Notes: generated from the letters alone by a model not told the origin. A stretch of DNA of 64,000 nucleotides from Bog-473 sp963742035 (GCA_963742035.1 CAVUKH010000002.1:248001-312000), one strand, 5' to 3'. Shown: positions 42,487-51,408, numbered from the stretch's first letter. Made by a program: numbers and translations.

Positions 42487-44130
42487 TCAGTGCCCGAAGC
42501 TCAGATACTGATGCACCGCGCCGACGCAGGCCGATCCCTCGCCGACGGCGCCTGCCACCCGTTTGGTGGAGCCCGAGCGCACATCGCCCACGGCGAAGAG
42601 CCCGGGATGGCTCGTCTCGAAAGGCAGTGGGAGGCGATTCTGGGCCGTCCAGCGCTCGTCGAGGTCCTCCGCGCCGAGGGCGCGGTCCGTCAGTACGAAG
42701 CCGCGGTCGTCGAGCTTGGCGCACCCCGAGATCCACTCCGACGTCGGGTCGGCCCCGATGAAGGAGAAGAGCCCCGTGCAGGGAACCTCCGTCGTGCCGG
42801 CCGAGTCGGTGATCGCAACGGCCCGCAGGTCGTGCTCGCCCACGAGCCCGGTGATCTGCGCCTCCGTCCGTACGGTGATCCGGGGGTGCCTGTCGATGCG
42901 GTCGGTGAGGTAGTGCGACATGCTCTTCCCGAGATCGGTGGCGCGGATGACGATGGTCACCGAGGAGCAGGTATCGGAGAGGAACATCGCCGCCTGCCCG
43001 GCCGAGTTCCCTCCGCCGACGACGATCACCGGTTCGGCGCCGCACTGGCGCCGTTCCATTTCCGTGGCCGCGTAGTACACGCTGGTGCCCTCGAACTCGT
43101 CGAGCCGGTCGACGGGGAGGCGCCGGTAGCGGGCTCCGCTGGCGACGATGACGGCCCGGGCGGCCAACTCCGTGCCGTCGGACAGCCCGAGGATCAAGTG
43201 CCCCGCCTCCTCCCGCAGGGATGTGGCCTCGCAGGGTGCGGTCAAGGAGGCCCCGAACTTCTCGGCCTGGATCATCGCCCGCCGGGTCAGGTCGCCGCCC
43301 GAGATCCCGGTGGGGAACCCGAGGTAGTTCTCGATGCGCGAGCTCGAGCCCGCTTGGCCGCCGACGGCGAACATCTCGAGGCCGAGCGTGCGCAGTCCCT
43401 CGGAGGCGCCGTACACCGAGGCGGCGAGGCCGGCGGGCCCGCCGCCGACGACGACGAGGTCGAAGCAGCGGTCGGGCAGGCTCTGCACCGTGAGGCCCAG
43501 GTACTCCGCCAGCGAGCCGGGTGTGGGGCGCCGCAGGACCGATCCCGAGGTGATGACGACGGGCAGTTCACCGGGGTCGATGCCGAACTGCTCCAGGAGG
43601 GTTTCCACGGCCGCATCGCTGTCCGGGTCGAGCCACTCGTAGGGGATGCCGGAGCGCGCCACGAACTCGCGCAGCCGTTGGCAGTCCGGACAGAATCGGG
43701 AGCCGATGATCCGGGTGGTGGCCGACGCGCCGCTCAGGAGGACCGCCCGCCGGGCTATGAGGGCGACCAATATGGTGTCACCGAGCCCGGGGTCGGTGGC
43801 GATGAGCCGGCGGAGGGCGTCCCTCGGCACCACAATCACCTCACCCGGCTCCACGGCGCGAGCGGACACGAAGACGCGCATGCCGGTGAGCAGGTTGAGC
43901 TCGCCGATGAATTTGCCCGGACCGTGCTCGGCGACGATCTGCTCCTGGGCGCCGTCATGGGTCACGATCTCTATCGTCCCCGATACCACGACGTTGAAGT
44001 CGTACGTCACGTCACCTTCACGGAAGAGGTACTCGCCGGCTGTCACCGGGCGCCGTGTCCCCAGCTCGTCCAAGACGGCCAGGTCGGCATCGGTCAGTGT
44101 CGGAAAGGCGGTGTCGAAGTCATCGGCCAT
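42487..44130 (-). CDS. Thioredoxin-reductase-like flavoprotein with cNMP-binding and glutaredoxin-like domains
   Basis: A 547-residue three-part protein: a cyclic-nucleotide-binding domain (~10-130), a thioredoxin/glutaredoxin-like domain with CPDC (Cys147, Cys150), and a TrxR-like FAD/NADPH domain (VVGGGPAG at 227-234; NADPH motif VVGGGNSAGQAA; C-terminal FAVGDVRSGSTKR). The usual TrxR CxxC before the second glycine motif is replaced by AATEMERRQC. The CPDC of the fused domain may therefore supply the redox cysteines. GGAGG lies 8 nt before the ATG. It probably couples a small-molecule signal to redox control. Confidence 0.88.
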   Translation of the reverse strand: MADDFDTAFPTLTDADLAVLDELGTRRPVTAGEYLFREGDVTYDFNVVVSGTIEIVTHDGAQEQIVAEHGPGKFIGELNLLTGMRVFVSARAVEPGEVIVVPRDALRRLIATDPGLGDTILVALIARRAVLLSGASATTRIIGSRFCPDCQRLREFVARSGIPYEWLDPDSDAAVETLLEQFGIDPGELPVVITSGSVLRRPTPGSLAEYLGLTVQSLPDRCFDLVVVGGGPAGLAASVYGASEGLRTLGLEMFAVGGQAGSSSRIENYLGFPTGISGGDLTRRAMIQAEKFGASLTAPCEATSLREEAGHLILGLSDGTELAARAVIVASGARYRRLPVDRLDEFEGTSVYYAATEMERRQCGAEPVIVVGGGNSAGQAAMFLSDTCSSVTIVIRATDLGKSMSHYLTDRIDRHPRITVRTEAQITGLVGEHDLRAVAITDSAGTTEVPCTGLFSFIGADPTSEWISGCAKLDDRGFVLTDRALGAEDLDERWTAQNRLPLPFETSHPGLFAVGDVRSGSTKRVAGAVGEGSACVGAVHQYLSFGH

Positions 44131-44200
44131 GGTCGGGCCTCCTCAGGGTTGCGGCAGGGGTCACGGAGGGCATCCAATTGGGCCCAACCCTAGGGGTGTG

Positions 44201-44350
44201 TCAGTCGCGTTCGGGCGGCCCGGACCAGTCGGAGTGGGGGTCCGAGGCCGGGAACGAGTCCTCTTCCTGTCCGTCCACGTACTCGTCGGGATCGGGTTCG
44301 GCCTCCGCCGTCTCCTCCCCGTCCCGCTCGTTCTGTGGTGTCGCACTCAC
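44201..44350 (-). CDS. Small acidic conserved protein with DSFPASDP motif
   Basis: A 49-residue, strongly acidic protein. After an acidic stretch it has EEDSFPASDPHSDWSGPP and ends ERD. The D-S-F-P-A-S-D-P core is one I recognise from many small bacterial proteins of unknown function. The GTG at 44350 has GGAGAGGG about 10 nt upstream. It lies between the TrxR-like and GNAT genes, all on the minus strand. Confidence 0.62.
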   Translation of the reverse strand: MSATPQNERDGEETAEAEPDPDEYVDGQEEDSFPASDPHSDWSGPPERD

Positions 44351-44434
44351 TCTGCTGCGCCCTCTCCGTCCAAAGTGCCAGGTCCCGACTCATGGACTAC
44401 ACCTTGCCAATTGCCCGCGCAAGGCCGACCGACC

Positions 44435-44755
44435 TCAGCGCGGGGGACGGGGCGAGTCCCAGTCGATGGTCACGGCGTCCGCCTCGTCGGGGTGCTCTTC
44501 GAGCCAGTGCCGCGCGTACGGGCACCAGGGCACCACCGTCAGTCCGTCCGCCTTGGCCCGGGCCAGTGCCGCGCGGACCAGCCGGCCTCCGATGCCGCGG
44601 CCGCCCCATGCCTCGGGCACCCCCGTGTGGACCAGGATCAGGCGCTCGCCCTGGCGGGCGTAGATGAGCTCTGCCTCGGCGCCGCCCTCCCGGATCACGA
44701 AACGGCTTCCGGCGGTGTCGTCGATGACCGGTGCGTCGTCGGCGGGAATCGTCAT
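44435..44755 (-). CDS. Small GNAT-like N-acetyltransferase (YidJ/YjdJ type)
   Basis: A 106-residue minimal GNAT. It has AELIYARQGERLILVHTGVPEAWGGRGIGG, with an R-G-x-G-G acetyl-CoA loop, and then KADGLTVVPWCPYARHWLEEHPD, the signature end of the short Gcn5-related family. GGGAGGC lies 8 nt before the ATG. It is divergent from the pirin gene. The substrate is unknown. Confidence 0.82.
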   Translation of the reverse strand: MTIPADDAPVIDDTAGSRFVIREGGAEAELIYARQGERLILVHTGVPEAWGGRGIGGRLVRAALARAKADGLTVVPWCPYARHWLEEHPDEADAVTIDWDSPRPPR

Positions 44756-44799
44756 GGGGCGCTGCCTCCCGGTCGGTGTGCTCCGTTGCCTGGTGCAGC

Positions 44800-44812
44800 C
44801 ACCCTAAGGGTG
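44800..44812. promoter_or_regulatory. Palindrome CACCCTAAGGGTG between GNAT and pirin genes
   Basis: A 13-nt near-perfect palindrome centred 22 nt upstream of the pirin ATG and 51 nt from the divergent GNAT start. A related sequence, ACCCTAGGGGTG, sits at 44187-44198 beside the small acidic gene. It is probably an operator for a dimeric regulator not encoded in the window. Confidence 0.35.
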
Positions 44813-44827
44813 TACAAAGAACGGAAC

Positions 44828-45787
44828 ATGAGTGGACCGATCGCCACGGACGACGCGGCACCCGTCGTGGAGAGGGCGGACCAGGTGGAGGGTCCCGTCG
44901 TGGAGATCGCCCCGGGCCGCCTGACCCGGGTGGGGAGCTTGCCCGTGCGCCGGGTGCTGCCCCAACGGCCACGTCGCACCGTGGGCTCCTGGTGCTTCCT
45001 CGACCATGTCGGCCCGGTCCGGGTGGAGCCGGGCGTATCGTTCGGCATCGGGCCGCACCCCCATATGGGCCTGCAGACGGTGACGTGGCTCCTGTCCGGC
45101 GAGCTGCTGCACCTGGACAGCCTGGGTTCCGAGCAGGTGATCCGTCCGGGCGAGCTCAACCTCATGACCGCCGGCCATGGGGTGTCGCACGCCGAGGAGG
45201 ACCCGGCCCGCGCCGGGGAGGTCCATGCCGTCCAGCTCTGGGTGGCCCAGCCGGCCGGGACGCGCGACGGTCCTCCGGCGTTCGAGCATCACGCCGAGCT
45301 GCCGCGCCACGCGCTCGACCATGCGGAGGTGGCGGTGCTCGTGGGCGGCTTCGCCGGGACGGACTCGCCGGCGCGCCGCGACACCGAGCACATGGGGGTG
45401 GAGCTGAGTCTGCGCGGCCCCGCGACGACGGTGCCGCTGCGCACGCACTACGAGCACGCGCTCGTGGTCCTGGAGGGCAGGGTCGTGGTGGACGACGTCG
45501 CAGTGGAGCCCGGTGTGCTGGCCTATCTGGGCTTGGGCCGGGATCAGTGCCGGCTCCGGGTAGCCGCTCCGGCGCGTGCGCTGCTGCTCGGTGGCGTCCC
45601 CTTCCCCGAACCGATCCTCATGTGGTGGAACTTCGTGGGGCGCAGTCGTGAGGAGATCTCCGAGGCCCGGCGGCAGTGGTCGGGCGACGACGGCCGCTTC
45701 GGCCGCGTCCGATCCTCGCTGCAGCGCATTGAGGTGGGAGCTCCTCCCTGGGAGTCATCTACCAGTCGCCCCAACCCGGAGGGCTGA
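44828..45787 (+). CDS. Pirin family protein
   Basis: A 319-residue bicupin. The iron-binding motif GIGPHPHMGLQTVTWLLSGE is in the first cupin, with a second His/Glu set in NLMTAGHGVSHAEE. The C-terminal cupin has the usual FPEPILMWWNFVGRSREEI end. Pirins act as quercetinases or redox-sensitive regulators. The ATG at 44828 is used. The last 29 nt overlap, on the opposite strand, the end of the Gfo/Idh gene. Confidence 0.88.
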   Translation: MSGPIATDDAAPVVERADQVEGPVVEIAPGRLTRVGSLPVRRVLPQRPRRTVGSWCFLDHVGPVRVEPGVSFGIGPHPHMGLQTVTWLLSGELLHLDSLGSEQVIRPGELNLMTAGHGVSHAEEDPARAGEVHAVQLWVAQPAGTRDGPPAFEHHAELPRHALDHAEVAVLVGGFAGTDSPARRDTEHMGVELSLRGPATTVPLRTHYEHALVVLEGRVVVDDVAVEPGVLAYLGLGRDQCRLRVAAPARALLLGGVPFPEPILMWWNFVGRSREEISEARRQWSGDDGRFGRVRSSLQRIEVGAPPWESSTSRPNPEG

Positions 45788-46862
45788 CGGTCCCGGTGAT
45801 GCCGCGGGGGTCGACGGGCAGCCGGGTTGCCCCTGCCTCGTACACGGCAAAGCAGAGGCGGAGGACGTCGGTGGCCTCGGCGGCGGTCATGGCGGCCGCC
45901 GTGCCGTGGACGAGCGAGTCGATGAAGTGCCGGGACGAGCGGGCGAACCCGGCGCCCCAGTCGGCTTCGAGGTCGGTGAACTCGGTCGTCTTGATTTCGC
46001 TGGCCGTCCCCGTGAACAACATGACGGGCGCGAGGTCGAGCATCTCACCGGTGGCCCGGGTCACCCACAGCTGCCCCTCGTCGCCGGTGATCTCGAAGAA
46101 CTCGTCGGCGCCGTAGTACGTGGAGCGCATGTAGAAGTTCGGGGCGTATTGGACCTCCATGGAGCCCAGCACGCTCGGGTCCTCGTATTCGAAGATGACC
46201 GCGCAGGGCTCGAAGAACAGGTCGCGCCGCCGCACGACGGCCTGCACCGACGTGATGTCCATGTCGAGCAGCCACAGCGCCATGGCGTACTTGTGCACCA
46301 TGTCGTCGAAGAGGTGGCCGCCCGCGCTGCGTTTGTCGAGGCGCCAGCCGTACCCCTCGGGGCGCAGCGACGACTGGAAGGGCGAGGTGGTCTGCCCGAC
46401 CAGGGTCCGGATCCGCAGCGATGTCGGCTTGCCGATGGCACCCTGGGCGACCAGGCGCTTGGCCAGCTCGAGCGGGGGGTAGTGGACGAAGCACTCGCTG
46501 ATGCGCAACGTGCGGCCCACCCGGTCGGCCACGGCGCCCATTTCCAGCGCGTCCTCGACCGAGTTGGCCACCGGCTTCTGCACCGACACGTGTTTGCCCG
46601 CCTCGAGCGCAGCGATCACATGGTCGTGGTGCATGTGGGTCGGCGTCAGGATCTCGACGGCATCGACGGCGTCGTCGGCCAGCAGGTCGGACAGGTCGGC
46701 GTAGAAGGACTCGGCGCCCCACTCCTTGGCGGCCTGGCGACCGACCTCCTCATCGGTGTCGCACACGGCCACAATGTCGCAGCGAGGATCTTCGAGGTAC
46801 CCCCGCACGTTCAGGGCTGCGATGTTGCCGGCACCCAACACGCCCAGCCGGACCTTGTCCAT
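45759..46862 (-). CDS. Gfo/Idh/MocA-family oxidoreductase
   Basis: A 367-residue NAD(P)-dependent oxidoreductase. It has the N-terminal VRLGVLGAGNIA, then ILTPTHMHHDHVIAALEAGKHVSVQKP, with the family's catalytic Lys as the usual EKP (here QKP). The Gln in place of Glu is a common variation. The C-terminal domain includes GGHLFDDMVHKY with the expected His. GGGAGGT lies 4-5 nt before the ATG. It is downstream of, and probably co-transcribed with, the CoA-transferase gene. The substrate is probably a cyclitol or sugar. Confidence 0.86.
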   Translation of the reverse strand: MDKVRLGVLGAGNIAALNVRGYLEDPRCDIVAVCDTDEEVGRQAAKEWGAESFYADLSDLLADDAVDAVEILTPTHMHHDHVIAALEAGKHVSVQKPVANSVEDALEMGAVADRVGRTLRISECFVHYPPLELAKRLVAQGAIGKPTSLRIRTLVGQTTSPFQSSLRPEGYGWRLDKRSAGGHLFDDMVHKYAMALWLLDMDITSVQAVVRRRDLFFEPCAVIFEYEDPSVLGSMEVQYAPNFYMRSTYYGADEFFEITGDEGQLWVTRATGEMLDLAPVMLFTGTASEIKTTEFTDLEADWGAGFARSSRHFIDSLVHGTAAAMTAAEATDVLRLCFAVYEAGATRLPVDPRGITGTVSPPGWGDW

Positions 46863-46890
46863 CAGACCTCCCTTGGGCCGACGACGCCGC

Positions 46891-48132
46891 CTACGTGTCA
46901 GTTCCGAATGCGCCCCCGTCCCGGGCGGTGGAGATCTGATTGTCGTCATACCCGAGGACGTCGCGCAAGACGGCCTCGGTGTGCTGGCCGACCGTCGGTG
47001 CCTTGGCCGGGTGCGGCAGCTCCTCGCCGACGAAGTGCAGCGGCGTGAAGAGCTGGTCCGCCCCCATGTCCGACGCGGGCAGGAGGGGGAGGCGGTCGGC
47101 GAACTGGGGGTCCTCGAGCAACGTCTTGGGCGTGTTGACGGGCGCGATGGGCGTGTTGACCCGGCCGCCGAACTCCAGCCACTCCTGTGCCGTCTTGGTG
47201 CGGAAGATGTCGCGCAGCTCGCGCTGGAGCTCCCGGTTGCCCCGGGCGTGGTCGGCATACTTCGAGCCGGGCCAGCGCTCGAAGAGGTCGACGCGTTCGA
47301 CGCCCTCGCAGAAATTCTTCCAGAAAGCCTGCTCGGAGGCCATGAAGAGGACGTGGCCCCCATCGGCGGCCTCGTAGACCTGGTAGCGCACGCCCTCGAC
47401 CATGCCCGCGGTGCCCGGCGCCCGGCGCTCGTAATCGTCGGCCTTGTTGCCGGTCACCTCGGCCTGGGGCCGCTCGTAGGCGCGGAAGCTCTCCGAGCGG
47501 TACCAGTCCATTGCGGCCGCGGCGTCGGACTGGGCCAGGTCGATGAAGGCGCTCTCGCCGGTGGCCCGAGCCCGGATCACGGCGGCCAGAATGCCGAGGG
47601 CACCGTAGAGCGGGCCGGCGTTGATACCGATGGAGACATGTTCGGGAATGTAGGCGAACCCCTCGTCGTCGGTGGCGACGTTGACGATGCCGGCCCAGGT
47701 GTCGTAGGCCACGCCGTGGCTCGGGTAGTCCCGGTAGGGGCCGGTCATGCCGTAGCCCGAGATGGAGCAGAAGACGATCTTGGGATTCAGGACCCGCAGG
47801 TCTTCGTATCCGACGCCGCGCCGTGCCAAGGCGCCCGGCCGCATGGCCTCCACCACGACGTCGGCGCCGGTGGCCAGTTCTTTCAGGATGGCGACGCCGG
47901 CGTCGGTGCGCAGGTCGAGCACCAGCGAACGCTTGCCGCGGTTGACGTGCAGGTGCATGAGGGACGTGCCCTCGACGATGGGCCATGTCATTTCGCGGAT
48001 GTAGTCGCCCGCCGGGGGCTCGATCTTGATCACGTCCGCACCGAGGTCGACCAGGGCCGTGGTGATGGCGGCCGGCCCCAGGGCCGAGCACTCAATGATG
48101 TGCAATCCGTGCAGTGGCGGCGTCGTCGCCAT
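46891..48132 (-). CDS. CaiB/BaiF-family (class III) CoA-transferase
   Basis: A 413-residue family III CoA-transferase. It has IIECSALGPAAITTALVDLGADVIKIEPP at the start, LVLDLRTDAG, and the active-site region with the nucleophilic Asp in HGVAYDTWAG. A second family segment, AFIDLAQSDAAAAM, also fits. It moves CoA between carboxylic acids through an aspartyl-CoA intermediate. GGGAGGT precedes the ATG at 48132. With the Gfo/Idh gene it may form a two-gene catabolic unit; the acid substrate is unknown. Confidence 0.87.
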   Translation of the reverse strand: MATTPPLHGLHIIECSALGPAAITTALVDLGADVIKIEPPAGDYIREMTWPIVEGTSLMHLHVNRGKRSLVLDLRTDAGVAILKELATGADVVVEAMRPGALARRGVGYEDLRVLNPKIVFCSISGYGMTGPYRDYPSHGVAYDTWAGIVNVATDDEGFAYIPEHVSIGINAGPLYGALGILAAVIRARATGESAFIDLAQSDAAAAMDWYRSESFRAYERPQAEVTGNKADDYERRAPGTAGMVEGVRYQVYEAADGGHVLFMASEQAFWKNFCEGVERVDLFERWPGSKYADHARGNRELQRELRDIFRTKTAQEWLEFGGRVNTPIAPVNTPKTLLEDPQFADRLPLLPASDMGADQLFTPLHFVGEELPHPAKAPTVGQHTEAVLRDVLGYDDNQISTARDGGAFGTDT

Positions 48133-48200
48133 CGGACCTCCCGTCGTCAAAGGCCGGATCGTAGTGGCCGCCGACCTGGGCGCCGGGAGCCGCACCTCGC

Positions 48201-48206
48201 CATACT
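48201..48206 (+). promoter_or_regulatory. -10 element (CATACT) of the questin-oxidase-like gene
   Basis: CATACT ends exactly 6 nt before the GTG at 48213; no Shine-Dalgarno sequence is seen. The predicted mRNA is leaderless. Confidence 0.42.
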
Positions 48207-48212
48207 GGGGCG

Positions 48213-49244
48213 GTGGAGACGGAGGCCCTCGATGACGCCCTGACGGTCTTCGCCGCCACCGCGCCCGATTACGGCTCCATCGGCCTGGCCAATCACGGCC
48301 CCATGGCCGCCGAGGCGCTGGCGCACCTGGGTCGGCACGACGCCATTCCCGGCTGGGTGGAGCGGTACCGCGCCCGCTTGGACGACGCGCCTGCGCCGGC
48401 GCGGCCGCTGACCGAGGAGGACTGGCCCGACGCGCTCGGCCAGGCCGCCCGCTTTCCCGAGTGGCTCGCGCTCTTCGAACGCGAGATCGCCGATCGTCCC
48501 GTCGCCGCCGTGGCGGGGGAGTGGGTGCCGCGTTTGCTCCCCGGCTCTGTCGGTGCCGCGACGCACGGGCTCATCCGCAGTGGTCATGCCCTGCGCGCGC
48601 TGGGTACGGCCGACACGCCGCCGCGGCGCTTGGAGGTGGCGAACGGCCTGGCCTTCTGGGCTGCCAGCTACGAGGAGCTGCCGGGACCACCGCTACTGAT
48701 CGGGCACGAAGGAGTGGCCGAGGCGCTGGCCGACCTGCCCTACCTGCCCGAGGATGCGCCGCGTCCGATGCTCATCAGTGACCGGGTGGCCGCAGTGGCC
48801 GCTATCGCGGACGAATTCGAGCAGGGGGTGGCCTCGCTCGGCTGGACGGGCGGCGCGGTGGACCTGCTCGACCAGCTGGCCGTCGGCGGCTCGGCGGCGT
48901 ACCTGCGCAATGCCGACGCGGGAGGGGCGTTCGGCTTGCTGCATGCGGTGACGTCACCGCTGTCCTGCGAGCTGGTGCTGCCCTGGCTGGCCGAGGAGGA
49001 TCGGGACGCCGCCCTGGGCTATGTGTGGCAGGCGGCGGCGGCCTTGCACGTGGCCTACGGCATCGACCGGAGCACCCCCGCACCAACCGATGCCCCTCCA
49101 ACGACCGAGGCCCTGGTGGATCGGGCTCTGGCCTCGGGTGACGAGCACGCCATCAAGCTGACCGAGGCTGCGCTGCGGAGCTTCGGTCGCAGCGGCGATC
49201 CGGTGCTCCTGCTGGCCGCCGCCGATGCCTGCGACCGTCTCTGA
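48213..49244 (+). CDS. Questin oxidase-like (DUF4243) protein
   Basis: A 343-residue alpha-helical protein with the family landmarks NHGPMAAEAL near the N-terminus and GAATHGLIRSGHALRAL. LLHAVTSPLSCELVLPWL and YVWQAAAALHVAYG follow towards the C-terminus. The repeated His-containing helices resemble fungal questin oxidase (GedK-type Baeyer-Villiger oxygenase) and its bacterial relatives of unknown function. The substrate is unknown; neighbouring redox genes are not obviously linked. Confidence 0.75.
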   Translation: METEALDDALTVFAATAPDYGSIGLANHGPMAAEALAHLGRHDAIPGWVERYRARLDDAPAPARPLTEEDWPDALGQAARFPEWLALFEREIADRPVAAVAGEWVPRLLPGSVGAATHGLIRSGHALRALGTADTPPRRLEVANGLAFWAASYEELPGPPLLIGHEGVAEALADLPYLPEDAPRPMLISDRVAAVAAIADEFEQGVASLGWTGGAVDLLDQLAVGGSAAYLRNADAGGAFGLLHAVTSPLSCELVLPWLAEEDRDAALGYVWQAAAALHVAYGIDRSTPAPTDAPPTTEALVDRALASGDEHAIKLTEAALRSFGRSGDPVLLLAAADACDRL

Positions 49245-49281
49245 GCGAGCGTCCCGCGGCGCGCGTCGCCAGGCCCGTTGG

Positions 49282-49287
49282 TAGGTT
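49282..49287 (+). promoter_or_regulatory. -10 element (TAGGTT) of the aldo/keto reductase gene
   Basis: TAGGTT ends 7 nt before the ATG at 49295. No ribosome binding site is present, consistent with a leaderless mRNA. Confidence 0.45.
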
Positions 49288-49294
49288 CGGCCGC

Positions 49295-50323
49295 ATGGAA
49301 TACCGCACGTTGGGAAGAACCGGTCTCAAGGTCAGCCCGCTCTGCCTGGGAGCGATGATGTTCGGGTCGTTCGGCAACACCGATCACGACGACTCCATCC
49401 GCATCATCCACGGCGCGTTGGACGCCGGCATCAACTTCGTCGACACCGCCGACGTCTATTCCTTCGGCGAGTCGGAGGAGATCGTCGGCAAGGCGCTGGC
49501 GCAGACGAAGCGGCACAAGGTGGTGCTGGCCACGAAGGTGCACGGCCAGATGGGCCAGGATCCCAACGCACAGGGGAACTCGCGTCGCTGGATCATGGCC
49601 GCCTGCGACAACAGCCTGCGTCGTCTGGGCGTCGACTACATCGACATCTACCAGATCCACCGGCCCTCGCCCGAGACCGACATCGACGAGACGCTGGGTG
49701 CGCTGACGGACCTGGTGCGCGCCGGCAAGATCCGCTACTTCGGCAGCTCCACCTTTCCGGCGCACGAGATCGTCGAGGCGCAGTGGGTGGCCGAGCGCCG
49801 GGCCCGGGAGCGTTTCGTGACCGAGCAGCCGCCCTACTCCATTCTGGTGCGCAGCATTGAGAAGGACGTGCTGCCCATGTGCCAGAAGTACGGCATGGGT
49901 GTGCTGTCGTGGAGCCCGCTGGCGGGTGGCTGGCTCTCGGGAGCATTCGGGCCGGGCAAGGAGAACACCAGTCGCCGCGCCACCTTCCTGCCGCATCACT
50001 ACGACCTGGAGGTGCCGGGGAACCGGGCCAAGCTCGATGCGCTCACCCAACTGATCGAGTTGGCCGACAGTGCCGGCCTCCCGCTCATTCAGCTCGCCCT
50101 GGGCTTCGTGCTCGAGCACCCCGGCGTGACGTCGCCCATCATCGGGCCGCGCACCATGGAGCACCTGCAGTCACAGCTACCCGCCCTGGAACTGCGCCTG
50201 AGTCCCGAGGTGCTCGACCGCATTGACGAGATCGTGGCGCCGGGCACCGACCTCAACGACACCGATGTCGGCTGGGTCCCCGCCGCCATCGCGGACCCGT
50301 CGCTGCGCCGCCGCCCTCGGTAG
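49295..50323 (+). CDS. Aldo/keto reductase
   Basis: A 342-residue NADPH-dependent AKR of the YajO/PdxI-like bacterial type. The catalytic tetrad is visible: Asp in FVDTADVYSFGESE, Tyr in the same segment, Lys in VLATKVHG and His in YQIHRP. The cofactor-binding end has SPIIGPRTMEHLQ. It is monocistronic, convergent with the MDR gene 23 nt away. The substrate is unknown. Confidence 0.88.
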   Translation: MEYRTLGRTGLKVSPLCLGAMMFGSFGNTDHDDSIRIIHGALDAGINFVDTADVYSFGESEEIVGKALAQTKRHKVVLATKVHGQMGQDPNAQGNSRRWIMAACDNSLRRLGVDYIDIYQIHRPSPETDIDETLGALTDLVRAGKIRYFGSSTFPAHEIVEAQWVAERRARERFVTEQPPYSILVRSIEKDVLPMCQKYGMGVLSWSPLAGGWLSGAFGPGKENTSRRATFLPHHYDLEVPGNRAKLDALTQLIELADSAGLPLIQLALGFVLEHPGVTSPIIGPRTMEHLQSQLPALELRLSPEVLDRIDEIVAPGTDLNDTDVGWVPAAIADPSLRRRPR

Positions 50324-50346
50324 GACCTCTCCGGCCGGCGTGTCCG

Positions 50347-51396
50347 TCAGCAGTCCGAGGGATTGAGGAGGGCGACGTTGCGTCCCGTGGTCTGTCGGTC
50401 CGCCATGGCCTGGAGGGCCAGCGGCAGTTCTTCGAAGGCGCACTCGCTCCCGACGACGGGGCGCACGCTTCCGTTCATGACGAGCTCGAGTACCCGGGCG
50501 TGCACGTGCACCCCGTCGGCGTGTGACGGGAAGTTGTAGCCGGTCATCCCCTTGAGGGCCGCCGGATCGTCGACGTAGGCGTGGCAGACCCCGAAGAGGG
50601 AGAAGTTCCCGAAGAGGATCGGCCGCGGCACGATTCCTTCGTCCTCGGCTTCGATCCCCGACGCGAATCCGACCAGAAGGTGACGCCCGTTGAACGCCAT
50701 GCACTGGAATGTCTTCGTCGTCACCTCCCCTCCGACCGTGTCGAACGCCACGTCGACACCCCGGCCGTCCGTTGCCTCGAGCACCGCCTCGACGAAGTCG
50801 CTCTCCGCGTAGTTGATCGCCAGCGCAGCCCCCAGGGACCGGCACAGCTCGAGCTTGGCGGCGGAGCCGGCCGTCGCGATGACGCGTGCGCCCGCCAGGT
50901 TGGCGAGCTGGACGGCCGCCGAGCCGATCCCGCCTGCCGCGGCGTGAATGAGAACGGTCTCACCCTCCTGGACGTCGGCCCGTTCGTGCAGGGCCAGCCA
51001 CGACAAGTGGAACGGGAAATAGACGGCCGCAGCCTGGGTGTCCGCTAATTGGTTCTCCGGCGGCATCTCGAACGCCATGGCGCTCGGTCCAACGGCCAGC
51101 TCCGCGTAGCCGCCGAATGCGCCACTCGGAATGGAGACCACTCGCTTGCCGACCCAGCCTTCGGCACCCGTCCCGGCTCCCACGACCTCGCCCAACACTT
51201 CCATGCCGGGGATGTAGGGGAGGGGTGGCCGCACGGTGCGGTAGCGACCGCGCACGCCGTCGACGTCGTTGAAGTTGAGGGTCGTTGCCGCGACACGTAC
51301 CAGCACCTCACCGGGGCCGGCGGTGGGCGCTGGTACCTCGTCGAGCCGCAGCGCCTCAGACGGCTCGCCGAATTCGTGCACACGCCACGCCTTCAT
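50347..51396 (-). CDS. Zinc-free MDR oxidoreductase (NADPH:quinone reductase-like)
   Basis: A 349-residue medium-chain dehydrogenase/reductase. It has LNFNDVDGVRGRY at the N-terminal site, VLIHAAAGGIGSAAVQLANLAGARVIATAGS as the cofactor motif and FDTVGGEVT. There are no structural zinc cysteines, so it belongs with quinone or enoyl reductases. The ATG at 51396 is supported by a CAGTCT hexamer ending 6 nt upstream (51408 to 51403 on the minus strand); a GTG at 51414 is the alternative. The substrate is unknown. Confidence 0.87.
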   Translation of the reverse strand: MKAWRVHEFGEPSEALRLDEVPAPTAGPGEVLVRVAATTLNFNDVDGVRGRYRTVRPPLPYIPGMEVLGEVVGAGTGAEGWVGKRVVSIPSGAFGGYAELAVGPSAMAFEMPPENQLADTQAAAVYFPFHLSWLALHERADVQEGETVLIHAAAGGIGSAAVQLANLAGARVIATAGSAAKLELCRSLGAALAINYAESDFVEAVLEATDGRGVDVAFDTVGGEVTTKTFQCMAFNGRHLLVGFASGIEAEDEGIVPRPILFGNFSLFGVCHAYVDDPAALKGMTGYNFPSHADGVHVHARVLELVMNGSVRPVVGSECAFEELPLALQAMADRQTTGRNVALLNPSDC

Positions 51397-51402
51397 GGCA
51401 GA

Positions 51403-51408
51403 AGACTG
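51403..51408 (-). promoter_or_regulatory. -10 element (CAGTCT) of the MDR gene
   Basis: On the minus strand CAGTCT is followed by 6 nt and the ATG at 51396. The remaining ~165 nt up to the next gene hold a 12-nt palindrome CGGTGGCCACCG (51454-51465) and no convincing gene. Confidence 0.38.
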
